From contig CAZZIU010000010.1 of the NCBI GenBank assembly GCA_964654545.1, positions 1-64,000 of the forward strand: DNA of 64,000 nucleotides, written 5' to 3'. The notes under the pieces were generated by a model. It made no database searches, had not been told where the DNA came from, and saw nothing but the letters and a program-made list of their open reading frames with translations. Made by a program: the position numbers and the translations under genes. The stretch comes from JABMOV01 sp964654545 (GTDB taxonomy: Bacteria; Fidelibacterota; Marinisomatia; Marinisomatales; JABMOV01). Positions 10,117-17,908 of the stretch are shown piece by piece (position 1 is the first letter of the stretch; every line of letters starts with the position of its first letter).

Positions 10117-10806
10117 ATGGTAGGCGTCATTCTCCCTGCAGCAGGAACGGGAAACCGTTTCGGCGAGAAAAAACAATTCATAACACTGGGCACCCGCCCG
10201 CTTTATTTACACGCCTTACAACCGTTTTTATCCATTGAAGATGTGAAAGAGATCGTCATTGCAGTACCGGAAGAAGATAGGTTTCGCGTTGAAAAGGAAA
10301 TTCTACCTTATAAATTGTCAGCAGAAATAAAGGTTGTATCCGGGGGTGAAAGAAGACAGGATTCAGTTCAAAGTGCGTTACGAGCACTTTCTGATCGCTG
10401 CACCGTCATCTGTATCCATGATGTGGCCAGACCATTTATTACTGCGGATATCATTGAAAAATGTGTGCAAGGCTGCGATGCAAACGACGGTGCAATAACG
10501 GCCATCCCAGCCAACGATACGTTAAAGCAGGTTGACAAAAGTACCCACCACATCGAGTCCACATTAGACCGAGAAAGAATTTGGCATGCACAAACGCCTC
10601 AAGCATTTAAAAGAACCATCCTGCAGCATGCTCTGCAAAACGCCAATGAAAAAAATCTTACTGGAACCGATGAGGCTGCGCTAGCGGAAGTTTTGGGCTA
10701 TACTATTGCTGTTGTTCCTGGATCGCCGTTGAATCAAAAAATCACTACGCAGGAGGATTGGGAAATAGCTGAAGCCATCCTGCACCAGCAGAGGGAACGG
10801 GAATGA
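10117..10806 (+). CDS. ispD: 2-C-methyl-D-erythritol 4-phosphate cytidylyltransferase
   Basis: IspD catalyses the third step of the MEP isoprenoid pathway, making CDP-methylerythritol from MEP and CTP. The 229 residues carry the nucleotide-binding loop PAAGTGNRFG (7-16) with the downstream Lys, the GGERRQDSV motif, HDVARPF and the late TDEAAL segment, all typical. The gene is followed by ispF with a 4-base ATGA overlap and then ispE, so three consecutive-pathway enzymes (IspD, IspF, IspE) are translated together. Confidence 0.95.
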   Translation: MVGVILPAAGTGNRFGEKKQFITLGTRPLYLHALQPFLSIEDVKEIVIAVPEEDRFRVEKEILPYKLSAEIKVVSGGERRQDSVQSALRALSDRCTVICIHDVARPFITADIIEKCVQGCDANDGAITAIPANDTLKQVDKSTHHIESTLDRERIWHAQTPQAFKRTILQHALQNANEKNLTGTDEAALAEVLGYTIAVVPGSPLNQKITTQEDWEIAEAILHQQRERE

Positions 10807-11288
10807 AAAAAATAAAAACCGGCATAGGTTTCGATGCACATCAACTGGCTGAAGGCCCTCCCTTAATCATTGGTGGTGTGAAGATCGAATCTGCTTTCGG
10901 GTCAGTTGGACATTCGGATGGTGACGCATTGTTGCACGCCATTGTGGATGCGCTTCTAGGCGCCGTTGGGCTGGGAGATATCGGGCAATTTTTCCCCAGT
11001 GATGATGCACAATGGAAAGGTACCAGCAGCCTACATTTTATTCGGGATGCCCATGATAAAGTTCAGTCTCTAGGCTGGGAAGTTGATCATGTTGATTCCA
11101 TCATCATACTACAAAAACCAAAAATTCAGGATACAATTCCCAGAATGAAATATCAGATAGCCTATACACTCGAAACAGATGAAAACAATATATCTGTTAA
11201 AGCAACCACAACGGATCATTTGGGCTACATTGGAGAAGGGAAAGGCTGGGCAGCCCAGTCGATTGTAACACTTTCTAAAGAAATATGA
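10803..11288 (+). CDS. ispF: 2-C-methyl-D-erythritol 2,4-cyclodiphosphate synthase
   Basis: IspF cyclises CDP-ME 2-phosphate to MEcPP in the MEP pathway. At 161 residues it is full length. Metal ligands are visible as D11, H13 (GFDAHQL) and H45 (SDGDALLHA), with the same spacing as D8, H10 and H42 of E. coli. The FFPSDD and TTDHLGYIGEGKGWAA motifs are present. It overlaps ispD upstream and ispE downstream by 4 bases each. Confidence 0.96.
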   Translation: MKKIKTGIGFDAHQLAEGPPLIIGGVKIESAFGSVGHSDGDALLHAIVDALLGAVGLGDIGQFFPSDDAQWKGTSSLHFIRDAHDKVQSLGWEVDHVDSIIILQKPKIQDTIPRMKYQIAYTLETDENNISVKATTTDHLGYIGEGKGWAAQSIVTLSKEI

Positions 11289-12133
11289 GCCTTACGCTTT
11301 CATCGCCGTCAAAGGTCAATATTGGCCTTCAGGTTCTTGGAAAACGCGAAGACGGATTCCATGATATTCATACAATTTTCCAGGAACTGGATTTCTACGA
11401 TTCGATAACATTCAAACAATTGCCCGAGGGAATTACTCTAGATTCCAACGCATCCTGGTTTCCATTGGATGAGAGCAACACCTGCACCATAGCCTTTAAA
11501 ATATTAAAAACACACTTCCCACAAATGGGTGGCATTGCATTGGAAGTGAAAAAGCAAATCCCATCCGGCGCCGGTCTTGGTGGTGGCTCGGGGAATGCGG
11601 CTACTGTGATAAGAGGATTAAATGCAATTTACAGTCTTGGTTTATCCGTTAAAGATATGGAGTTAATCGCATATGAAGTGGGTGCTGATGTTCCATTCTT
11701 TATAAAGGGGGGGACTCAAGTTGGAGAGGGAAAGGGTGAACGCTTATTGCCTTTACCAAATGTGATCCCCGGGTTTTATGTATTAATCTTACCACCAATA
11801 TCCATAAGCACAGGATGGGCCTATGCCGGTTTGAAAAGGGGCTTGATAGATAGACAATCGCCACGTAATTTTGCCGGCTTTTTACAAAAGGGTTCGATCC
11901 CTTTCGAGATTTTTGAGAATGATTTTGAACGGATCGTAATTCCAGCGCATCCAGAGATTGGCAACATCAAGGAACAATTGTATTCCTGCGGTGCAGCGTA
12001 TGCCAGTTTGTCGGGAAGTGGCTCGACTGTGTTTGGAATCTTTGACGATGAAGCTGCGGCTGTCGCAGCAAAGTCAAATTTTCAATCGCATTATAACACA
12101 GTCCTCACCCATCCCGTAGCCAGTGAATTATAA
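11285..12133 (+). CDS. ispE: 4-diphosphocytidyl-2-C-methyl-D-erythritol kinase
   Basis: IspE is the GHMP-family kinase that phosphorylates CDP-ME between IspD and IspF. The 282 residues show the SPSKVNIGLQVLGKREDGFHD start, the glycine-rich ATP loop IPSGAGLGGGSGNAA and the late SLSGSGSTVFGIF motif. The start overlaps ispF by 4 bases. The stop is followed 13 bases later by a tRNA-Gln gene. Confidence 0.95.
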   Translation: MSLTLSSPSKVNIGLQVLGKREDGFHDIHTIFQELDFYDSITFKQLPEGITLDSNASWFPLDESNTCTIAFKILKTHFPQMGGIALEVKKQIPSGAGLGGGSGNAATVIRGLNAIYSLGLSVKDMELIAYEVGADVPFFIKGGTQVGEGKGERLLPLPNVIPGFYVLILPPISISTGWAYAGLKRGLIDRQSPRNFAGFLQKGSIPFEIFENDFERIVIPAHPEIGNIKEQLYSCGAAYASLSGSGSTVFGIFDDEAAAVAAKSNFQSHYNTVLTHPVASEL

Positions 12134-12146
12134 TTCCAATACCTTT

Positions 12147-12217
12147 TGGGGAGTCGTCTAAGGGTAGGACAGCGGGTTTTGGTCCCGTCAGTTGGGGTTC
12201 GAATCCCTACTCCCCAG
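12147..12217 (+). tRNA. tRNA-Gln (anticodon UUG)
   Basis: A full cloverleaf can be folded by eye. The 7-bp acceptor stem TGGGGAG/CTCCCCA is perfect. The D arm is GTCT/AGGAC, the anticodon arm GCGGG-TTTTGGT-CCCGT carries TTG, and the T arm is TGGGG-TTCGAAT-CCCTA. The discriminator base is G, as expected for tRNA-Gln. The 3' CCA is not encoded (CAA follows). The gene sits co-directionally between ispE and prs, so it is probably cut out of a longer transcript. Confidence 0.95.
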
Positions 12218-12238
12218 CAATTCTTTTCATAATACGGA

Positions 12239-13189
12239 ATGTCAAATAACGTCAGATTAAAATTGTTTACCGGTCGCAGCAATCCGGCACTTGCGCAACG
12301 GATTGCGACATATTTGGATATGCCTTTAGGCCAGCTGAATATTCGCACGTTTGCGGACGGAGAACTTTGGATCAAATATGAAGAAAACATACGCGGTTGC
12401 GATGTTTTTATCATACAGCCGACAAATAGTCCGGCAGAAAATATTCTGGAATTGGTTCTCTTGGTTGATGCTGCCGTTCGCGCATCGGCTGATCGCGTAA
12501 CCGTCGTGGTTCCGTATTTTGGGTATGCGAGGCAGGATCGCAAGGATAAACCAAGGGTACCCATTTCATCGCGAGTGATGGTGGATGTCCTCTCAGCGAC
12601 AGGAGCAAATAGAATTATTTGTATGGATTTGCACTCCACGCAGATTCAAGGTTTTGCATCCATCCCATTTGATCATTTGTACAGCAGGATGGTCCTGTTG
12701 GATAAGATTAAGGATTTGGATCTGGATCCAAACGAATCCGTGGTGCTGTCGCCGGATATGGGTTCTGTAAAAATGAGCCAATCCTATGCAAAACACCTTG
12801 GGATGTATTTTGCGCTCATTGATAAACGACGTACATCGCCCAACCAGGCCGAGGTTGTTCATGTCATAGGCAGTATGAAAGACAAACATGTTTTAATTAT
12901 TGATGACATGATTGATACGGCGGGAACGACGGTAAATGCTGCGGAAAAGGCCATGGAACATGGCGCCAAGTCCATAACGGCAATAGCAACCCATGCATTA
13001 TTGTCCGGACCAGCAGTAGAGCGCATACAAAATTCTGCAATCAGCAAACTTATTGTCACGGATACAATCAATATCCCTGAAGAAAAATTAATATCAAATA
13101 TGGAAATCGTTTCAGTTGCCAAAGTTTTTGGTGAGGCTATTCGCCGCATACACAATGGCGAATCGGTCAGCGCACTGTTCGATTTTTAA
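12239..13189 (+). CDS. prs: Ribose-phosphate pyrophosphokinase (PRPP synthetase)
   Basis: Prs makes PRPP from ribose 5-phosphate and ATP for nucleotide, His and Trp synthesis. The 316 residues match the class I enzyme: FADGELWIKYEENIRG, PYFGYARQDRKDKPR, the DLHSTQIQGF metal and ATP site, and the PRPP loop HVLIIDDMIDTAGTT. The gene starts 21 bases after the tRNA and is followed by rplY and pth, an order also seen in many Proteobacteria. Confidence 0.97.
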   Translation: MSNNVRLKLFTGRSNPALAQRIATYLDMPLGQLNIRTFADGELWIKYEENIRGCDVFIIQPTNSPAENILELVLLVDAAVRASADRVTVVVPYFGYARQDRKDKPRVPISSRVMVDVLSATGANRIICMDLHSTQIQGFASIPFDHLYSRMVLLDKIKDLDLDPNESVVLSPDMGSVKMSQSYAKHLGMYFALIDKRRTSPNQAEVVHVIGSMKDKHVLIIDDMIDTAGTTVNAAEKAMEHGAKSITAIATHALLSGPAVERIQNSAISKLIVTDTINIPEEKLISNMEIVSVAKVFGEAIRRIHNGESVSALFDF

Positions 13190-13206
13190 CACGAGGAGAA
13201 CGAAAA

Positions 13207-13869
13207 ATGGCTGACTTTTATCAACTTGAACTGGAACCACGAACTGCAAAAGGTTCGCGAGCGGTAAAAGCAATTCGGAAAGAAGGAAGCGTTCCTGCCA
13301 ATTATTATTTTCACGGTACCGATAATGTAGATGTTATGATTAACTACAAATCCTTGATCAGGGCATTGCATTCGGGAAACCATATATTTGAAACACATTT
13401 AAGCGGTGAACGTCAATTTGTTATGGTGAAGGAAATACAATATCATCCGGTTACTGATGATATTATCCATGTGGACTTTATGCGGGTTCGCCGTTCTGTT
13501 AAAGCAACCTTCTCTATACACATTGTGCTTGAGGGAATGTCGATTGGTGTAAAAGAAGGCGGCGTTTTATCTCAAAATCTTACCATGCTTGAAATCAGCT
13601 GTTTGCCAACTGAAGTACCGGAAAATTTCACCGTAGATATCTCCAATGTGGGACTCAACGAAAATCTGTCTGTTTCTGACATTGAAATACCTGAGGGTAT
13701 TGAACTGCTTACACCAGCAGAGACTTCCTTGTTAACCGTTCTTCCGCCTAAGGTTGAAGTTGAACCAGAAGAGCCAGAACTTGAAGAAGGCGAAGAAGGT
13801 GAAGAAATTGATGAGGAAACGGAAGGCACAGAAGAAGAATCCTCTAAGGAAGCCGAATCTGAAGAATAA
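13207..13869 (+). CDS. rplY: 50S ribosomal protein L25/general stress protein Ctc
   Basis: bL25 binds 5S rRNA. This is the long TL5/CTC form at 220 residues. It has an N-terminal L25 beta-barrel (about 1-95, with HVDFMRVRRS) and a C-terminal TL5 domain (about 96-180). A tail of about 40 residues made almost only of Glu, Asp, Gly and Ser follows. A strong GAGGAG ribosome site precedes the ATG. The stop codon overlaps the pth start (TAATG). Confidence 0.95.
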   Translation: MADFYQLELEPRTAKGSRAVKAIRKEGSVPANYYFHGTDNVDVMINYKSLIRALHSGNHIFETHLSGERQFVMVKEIQYHPVTDDIIHVDFMRVRRSVKATFSIHIVLEGMSIGVKEGGVLSQNLTMLEISCLPTEVPENFTVDISNVGLNENLSVSDIEIPEGIELLTPAETSLLTVLPPKVEVEPEEPELEEGEEGEEIDEETEGTEEESSKEAESEE

Positions 13870-14417
13870 TGCACGTTTTTGTTGGCTTAGGAAATCCTGA
13901 TTCAAAATATGCAGACACCAAGCACAATGCTGGTTTTTGGGTATTGGATGAATTATCAAGGAGGTGGAATATCCCCTTCCGGCCGGGTAAAGGCGACTAT
14001 CTTTATGGAAAATCCAAAAGTATCTTGATGATAAAACCAACAACCGGAATGAACAACAGCGGGATAGCAGTTAAGCAGGCAATGGCATATTTCGCATTTC
14101 AAACAGAGGATATTGTTGTGGTTCTGGATGACGTGGATTTGCCTCTGGGAAAAATAAGGGTCAGGCCCAAAGGCGGAGATGGATGTCACAGAGGATTGGA
14201 ATCGGTCATTTATCACATTGGAACCACAGGCTTTCCACGTTTTCGGTACGGGATTTCGACCGGTGAAAAGACACGACCGGCAGAACACTTTGTGTTAAAA
14301 CCGTTTCGAAAATCCGATAAGCCGCTGGCAGCAGAAATGGTACATTCTACAGCAGATGCCGTTGAAAGCTTTCTTAAGCACGGGATTACATTTACTATGA
14401 ACACCTACAACAGTTAA
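13869..14417 (+). CDS. pth: Peptidyl-tRNA hydrolase
   Basis: Pth recycles peptidyl-tRNAs released from stalled ribosomes. The 182 residues include the GLGNPDSKYADTKHNAGF block with catalytic H19, MKPTTGMNNSG-type substrate contacts, and VVLDDVDLPLGKIR followed by GGDGCHRGL. It overlaps the rplY stop by one base, so the two are translationally coupled. Confidence 0.96.
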   Translation: MHVFVGLGNPDSKYADTKHNAGFWVLDELSRRWNIPFRPGKGDYLYGKSKSILMIKPTTGMNNSGIAVKQAMAYFAFQTEDIVVVLDDVDLPLGKIRVRPKGGDGCHRGLESVIYHIGTTGFPRFRYGISTGEKTRPAEHFVLKPFRKSDKPLAAEMVHSTADAVESFLKHGITFTMNTYNS

Positions 14418-14442
14418 CCTGAAATAAGGGAGATATTTTATC

Positions 14443-16581
14443 ATGATTTCATTGGAATATTTCACAATCTTGGCGGGGATTTTGGCAATGATTTTTGCTT
14501 TTTGGAAAACCGGTTGGATTGATAAACAGGACCAAGGAACGGACCGTATGGTCACCATTGGCAGACACATTGCCGAAGGCGCGATGGCTTTTCTAAAGGC
14601 AGAATACCGCGTATTGATCATATTTGTTGTGGTCGTCGCAATCCTGCTGGCTTTCGGATATGCAAACAATAGTGAATCCAGCTCTCTGGTGGCGTTATCC
14701 TTTATAACCGGCGCTTTGGCTTCGGGCCTGGCTGGTTTTCTGGGCATGCGCGTTGCTACCAAAGCGAATAATCGCACGACCCATGCGGCACGCACCGGAT
14801 TAGCCCCGGCACTCAAAGTGGCTTTTACCGGCGGATCAGTAATGGGTCTCTCCGTTGTGGGTCTTGGCGTTTTAGGCCTTGGCGGATTATTCATCCTTTA
14901 TCAAAATATTTTTCCTGGAGATTATCCGAGAATCATTACCGTGATTTCCGGTTTTTCGTTGGGCGCATCTTCCATTGCGTTGTTTGCCAGGGTAGGTGGC
15001 GGAATTTATACCAAGGCTGCAGACGTTGGTGCCGATCTGGTAGGCAAGGTTGAAGCGGGGATTCCAGAAGACCACCCACTTAATCCTGCCACTATTGCTG
15101 ACAATGTCGGTGACAATGTTGGAGATGTTGCTGGTATGGGTGCCGATTTGTTCGAATCCTACGTGGGGTCCATTGTCGGATCCATGATATTGGGCGCCAG
15201 TGTTATGGTCTCGGGAATGTTTGATTTAAATTTTGTTATGGTACCCATGCTGATTGCAGCAGCGGGAATCATTGTTTCTATTTTAGGAACTTTTATGGTT
15301 TCCGTGAAAGAGGGTGGCAATCCACAAAAAGCCCTTAATCGGGGAGAGTTTGGTTCCTCGATCATTATGGTGTTGGTCATATATTTAATTATAACCAAGA
15401 TGTTGCCAGAAACCTTTTCTTTAGGCGGGTTGGAATACAGTCGTCTTGGTGTTTTCTGGGCGACAACCATAGGTCTGTTTGCCGGATTGGGCATTGGTTT
15501 TGTTACTGAACATTATACTGGAACACATACCGGCCCTACCAATTCAATCGCCCGCCAATCTCTCACTGGGCCGGCCACCAACATAATTGCCGGATTGGGG
15601 GTTGGGATGCAATCGACAGCGATTCCAACTATTATTATAGCCGCTGGTATTATGGGCGCCTACTATTTTGCCGGATTATATGGTATTGCCGTGGCAGCGC
15701 TTGGCATGCTTGCCAATACGGGAATTCAGCTGGCTGTGGATGCCTATGGCCCCATATCTGATAACGCCGGCGGGATTGCAGAGATGGCAGAATTACCCAA
15801 AGAAGTGCGTGGCCGCACGGATAAGCTTGACGCCGTTGGGAATACCACCGCGGCAATCGGTAAAGGGTTTGCCATTGGATCAGCCGCGCTTACAGCGCTG
15901 GCCTTGTTTGCATCCTACATGGTTCAAACCGGGATTACAACCATTGACATAGCAAATCCGAATGTCATGGCCGGATTGTTCGTGGGGGGCATGTTGCCAT
16001 TTCTGTTTTCGTCACTTGCCATGAATGCTGTTGGCCGGGCTGCTATGAGCATGATCGAGGAAGTACGCCGACAGTTTAAAACCATTCCAGAATTGACGGC
16101 TGCCCTAAAGGTGATGAACAAATATTCTGACAACGATAAATGGTCTGATGAGGATCGTAAAATTTTTAAAGCTGCAGATGGCAAAGCCGAATATGGAAAA
16201 TGTGTTGAGATTTCTACTACATCTGCCGTACGGGAAATGGTTGTACCCGGTTTACTGGCAATTCTCACACCTGTAATTGTTGGATTTGTTTTTGGCGCAC
16301 AAACCCTTGGCGGTTTGTTGGCAGGCGTTACGGTTGCAGGAGTATTAATGGCTATTTTCCAATCTAATGCCGGTGGCGCCTGGGACAATGCCAAGAAAAT
16401 GATTGAGGAAGGCATTGAATTAAATGGTGAGAAGTACGGAAAAGGTTCCAATGCCCATAAAGCAGCCGTTGTTGGCGATACTGTGGGTGATCCATTTAAA
16501 GACACCTCTGGACCTTCACTAAATATTTTAATCAAACTTATGTCGGTAGTATCACTGGTGATAGCACCATTGATTGCCTAA
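14443..16581 (+). CDS. hppA: Membrane-bound ion-translocating pyrophosphatase (K+-dependent type)
   Basis: HppA hydrolyses pyrophosphate and pumps H+ or Na+ across the inner membrane. The 712-residue protein has about 16 hydrophobic helices. The substrate motif reads DVGADLVGKVEAGIPED, then DNVGDNVGDVAGMGADLFESY. The late motif is GDTVGDPFKDTSGPS. The segment GNTTAAIGKGFA has Ala where K+-independent enzymes have Lys, which places it in the K+-dependent subfamily. Whether it pumps H+ or Na+ cannot be read safely. It lies inside a run of translation genes, between pth and rpsF, with a GGGAG ribosome site. Confidence 0.95.
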   Translation: MISLEYFTILAGILAMIFAFWKTGWIDKQDQGTDRMVTIGRHIAEGAMAFLKAEYRVLIIFVVVVAILLAFGYANNSESSSLVALSFITGALASGLAGFLGMRVATKANNRTTHAARTGLAPALKVAFTGGSVMGLSVVGLGVLGLGGLFILYQNIFPGDYPRIITVISGFSLGASSIALFARVGGGIYTKAADVGADLVGKVEAGIPEDHPLNPATIADNVGDNVGDVAGMGADLFESYVGSIVGSMILGASVMVSGMFDLNFVMVPMLIAAAGIIVSILGTFMVSVKEGGNPQKALNRGEFGSSIIMVLVIYLIITKMLPETFSLGGLEYSRLGVFWATTIGLFAGLGIGFVTEHYTGTHTGPTNSIARQSLTGPATNIIAGLGVGMQSTAIPTIIIAAGIMGAYYFAGLYGIAVAALGMLANTGIQLAVDAYGPISDNAGGIAEMAELPKEVRGRTDKLDAVGNTTAAIGKGFAIGSAALTALALFASYMVQTGITTIDIANPNVMAGLFVGGMLPFLFSSLAMNAVGRAAMSMIEEVRRQFKTIPELTAALKVMNKYSDNDKWSDEDRKIFKAADGKAEYGKCVEISTTSAVREMVVPGLLAILTPVIVGFVFGAQTLGGLLAGVTVAGVLMAIFQSNAGGAWDNAKKMIEEGIELNGEKYGKGSNAHKAAVVGDTVGDPFKDTSGPSLNILIKLMSVVSLVIAPLIA

Positions 16582-16596
16582 GGTTAAGGAGAGAGA

Positions 16597-17106
16597 ATGA
16601 GATACTACGAAACACTATACATTATTAACCCTAATTACGAGCAAGAACGACTCGGTAAGATTATCGAGGAAGTAGGTGGAGAATTAAGTCGCCGTGATGG
16701 ACTTACCATCGTTAATCATCGGATATGGGGTAAAAAACGGTTGGCGTATCCAATCCAAAAGCACAAATATGGAACCTACATTCTATTGCAGTTTGAAACG
16801 AAAGACGTGGCTGTTCTTGGCGAATTTGATACTTTTTTAAAATTAAATCGAGGGATTATCCGTCATCAGGTCGTTCGTTTGGATAATAGACCTGAAGTGA
16901 TTGAAGACGAAAACCTACAAGAATTGTTGGAGGATGAAGAATCAGGCGGGAAAACGGATACTGTTGAAAAGGAAGATAATGATAGTCAGCCCACTGAAAC
17001 GGAAGAATCTGAAATAACTGAAGATTCGAAAGATATGGATGAGTCTAACGAAGAAAAGCCTTCCAAAGACGATGAGCCTGATGAAGAAAAAAAGGAGCAG
17101 GAGTAG
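16597..17106 (+). CDS. rpsF: 30S ribosomal protein S6 with acidic C-terminal extension
   Basis: bS6 pairs with bS18 in the platform of the 30S subunit. The core (about residues 1-100) starts RYYETLYIINPNY and contains WGKKRLAYPIQKHKYG and RGIIRHQVVR. Beyond it lie about 65 residues of mostly Glu, Asp, Ser and Lys, making the protein 169 residues against roughly 95-135 in most bacteria. A strong AAGGAGAG ribosome site precedes the ATG. rpsR follows after 3 bases. Confidence 0.95.
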   Translation: MRYYETLYIINPNYEQERLGKIIEEVGGELSRRDGLTIVNHRIWGKKRLAYPIQKHKYGTYILLQFETKDVAVLGEFDTFLKLNRGIIRHQVVRLDNRPEVIEDENLQELLEDEESGGKTDTVEKEDNDSQPTETEESEITEDSKDMDESNEEKPSKDDEPDEEKKEQE

Positions 17107-17109
17107 ACC

Positions 17110-17340
17110 ATGGCATTTGTAAGCAAAAAGAAATTCTGTTATTTCAAGGAAAATGGAATAACTGAAATAGACTATAAGGATGTAAAGCTTTTGCGTCGGT
17201 TTATCACCGAGCAGGGTAAAATTATGCCCCGGCGGGTGACGGGTACCAGTGCAAAAATGCACAGGAAGCTTGTACATGCAATTAAACGTGCTCGCAACAT
17301 TGCATTAATGCCCTATACCAACAGCAGTATGGATAGCTAA
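17110..17340 (+). CDS. rpsR: 30S ribosomal protein S18
   Basis: bS18 is the partner of S6 on the 30S platform. The 76 residues include KFCYFKENG, IDYKDVKLLRRFITEQGKI, the MPRRVTGTSAKMHRKL block and KRARNIALMPY at the end, all diagnostic. It lies between rpsF and rplI in the standard cluster. The ssb gene often found between rpsF and rpsR is absent. Confidence 0.97.
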   Translation: MAFVSKKKFCYFKENGITEIDYKDVKLLRRFITEQGKIMPRRVTGTSAKMHRKLVHAIKRARNIALMPYTNSSMDS

Positions 17341-17360
17341 TAGAACGAAAGGATACAAAC

Positions 17361-17804
17361 ATGGATGTAATTTTACTACAGGATGTTGATACTCTGGGAT
17401 CTGCTGGAGACATTGTAAATGTAAAACCGGGCTATGCGCGAAATTTTCTTATTCCCAATGGATTGGCCCTACGCTCTTCCAAACAAAACGTTGCTGTAGC
17501 TGAAGAGAAAAAACGCAACATGGAAGCACGAAAAAGCCGTGTTGTAAAAGCACAAAAAGATTTGGCTGATAAATTGGCGAAGATTGAAATCACAATTGAG
17601 GTACAAGTCGGGGAAGAAGAACGGCTATTTGGATCGGTTTCAACATTGGATATTCACAATGCTCTTTTAGAGAAGGGAATTGATGTAGATCGTCACGATA
17701 TTCTGCTGGAAGAACCTATAAAATCGTTGGGTATTTATCATATCCCCATTAAAATCTCTGTAGATATGAATCCAGATATTAAACTTTATGTGATCAAGGC
17801 TTGA
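17361..17804 (+). CDS. rplI: 50S ribosomal protein L9
   Basis: bL9 is an elongated protein at the base of the L1 stalk that affects reading-frame maintenance. At 147 residues it is standard length. It has the N-terminal LLQDVDTLGSAGDIVNVKPGYARNFLIP signature, a long charged connecting helix and a C-terminal domain containing LFGSVSTLDI. It is the last gene before a strong terminator at 17826-17864. Confidence 0.96.
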   Translation: MDVILLQDVDTLGSAGDIVNVKPGYARNFLIPNGLALRSSKQNVAVAEEKKRNMEARKSRVVKAQKDLADKLAKIEITIEVQVGEEERLFGSVSTLDIHNALLEKGIDVDRHDILLEEPIKSLGIYHIPIKISVDMNPDIKLYVIKA

Positions 17805-17825
17805 TCGCATAAACCTCCTCCTCCC

Positions 17826-17864
17826 AACCCCCGCTGGTTAACCCTTTTAACGGCGGGGGTTTTT
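17826..17864 (+). terminator. Rho-independent terminator after rplI
   Basis: A perfect 9-bp stem AACCCCCGC/GCGGGGGTT encloses a loop that itself pairs GTTAA with TTAAC. The stem runs into a run of five T. It lies 21 bases after the rplI stop and closes the long plus-strand run that begins at ruvB. Confidence 0.93.
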
Positions 17865-17908
17865 ACTCTCAATACCATTTTTTATTTGGGTATTCCCACA
17901 TAACTTTT

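Noticed and set aside
12091..12639. 182-codon minus-strand ORF across the tRNA and prs
   Set aside because: It runs antisense through tRNA-Gln and the conserved prs frame.
14295..14894. 199-codon minus-strand ORF across the pth-hppA junction
   Set aside because: It lies antisense to two clear genes and its residue make-up is typical of a shadow frame.
15924..16535. 203-codon minus-strand ORF opposite hppA
   Set aside because: It is a shadow of the strongly conserved pyrophosphatase frame, has no ribosome site and no recognisable domain.
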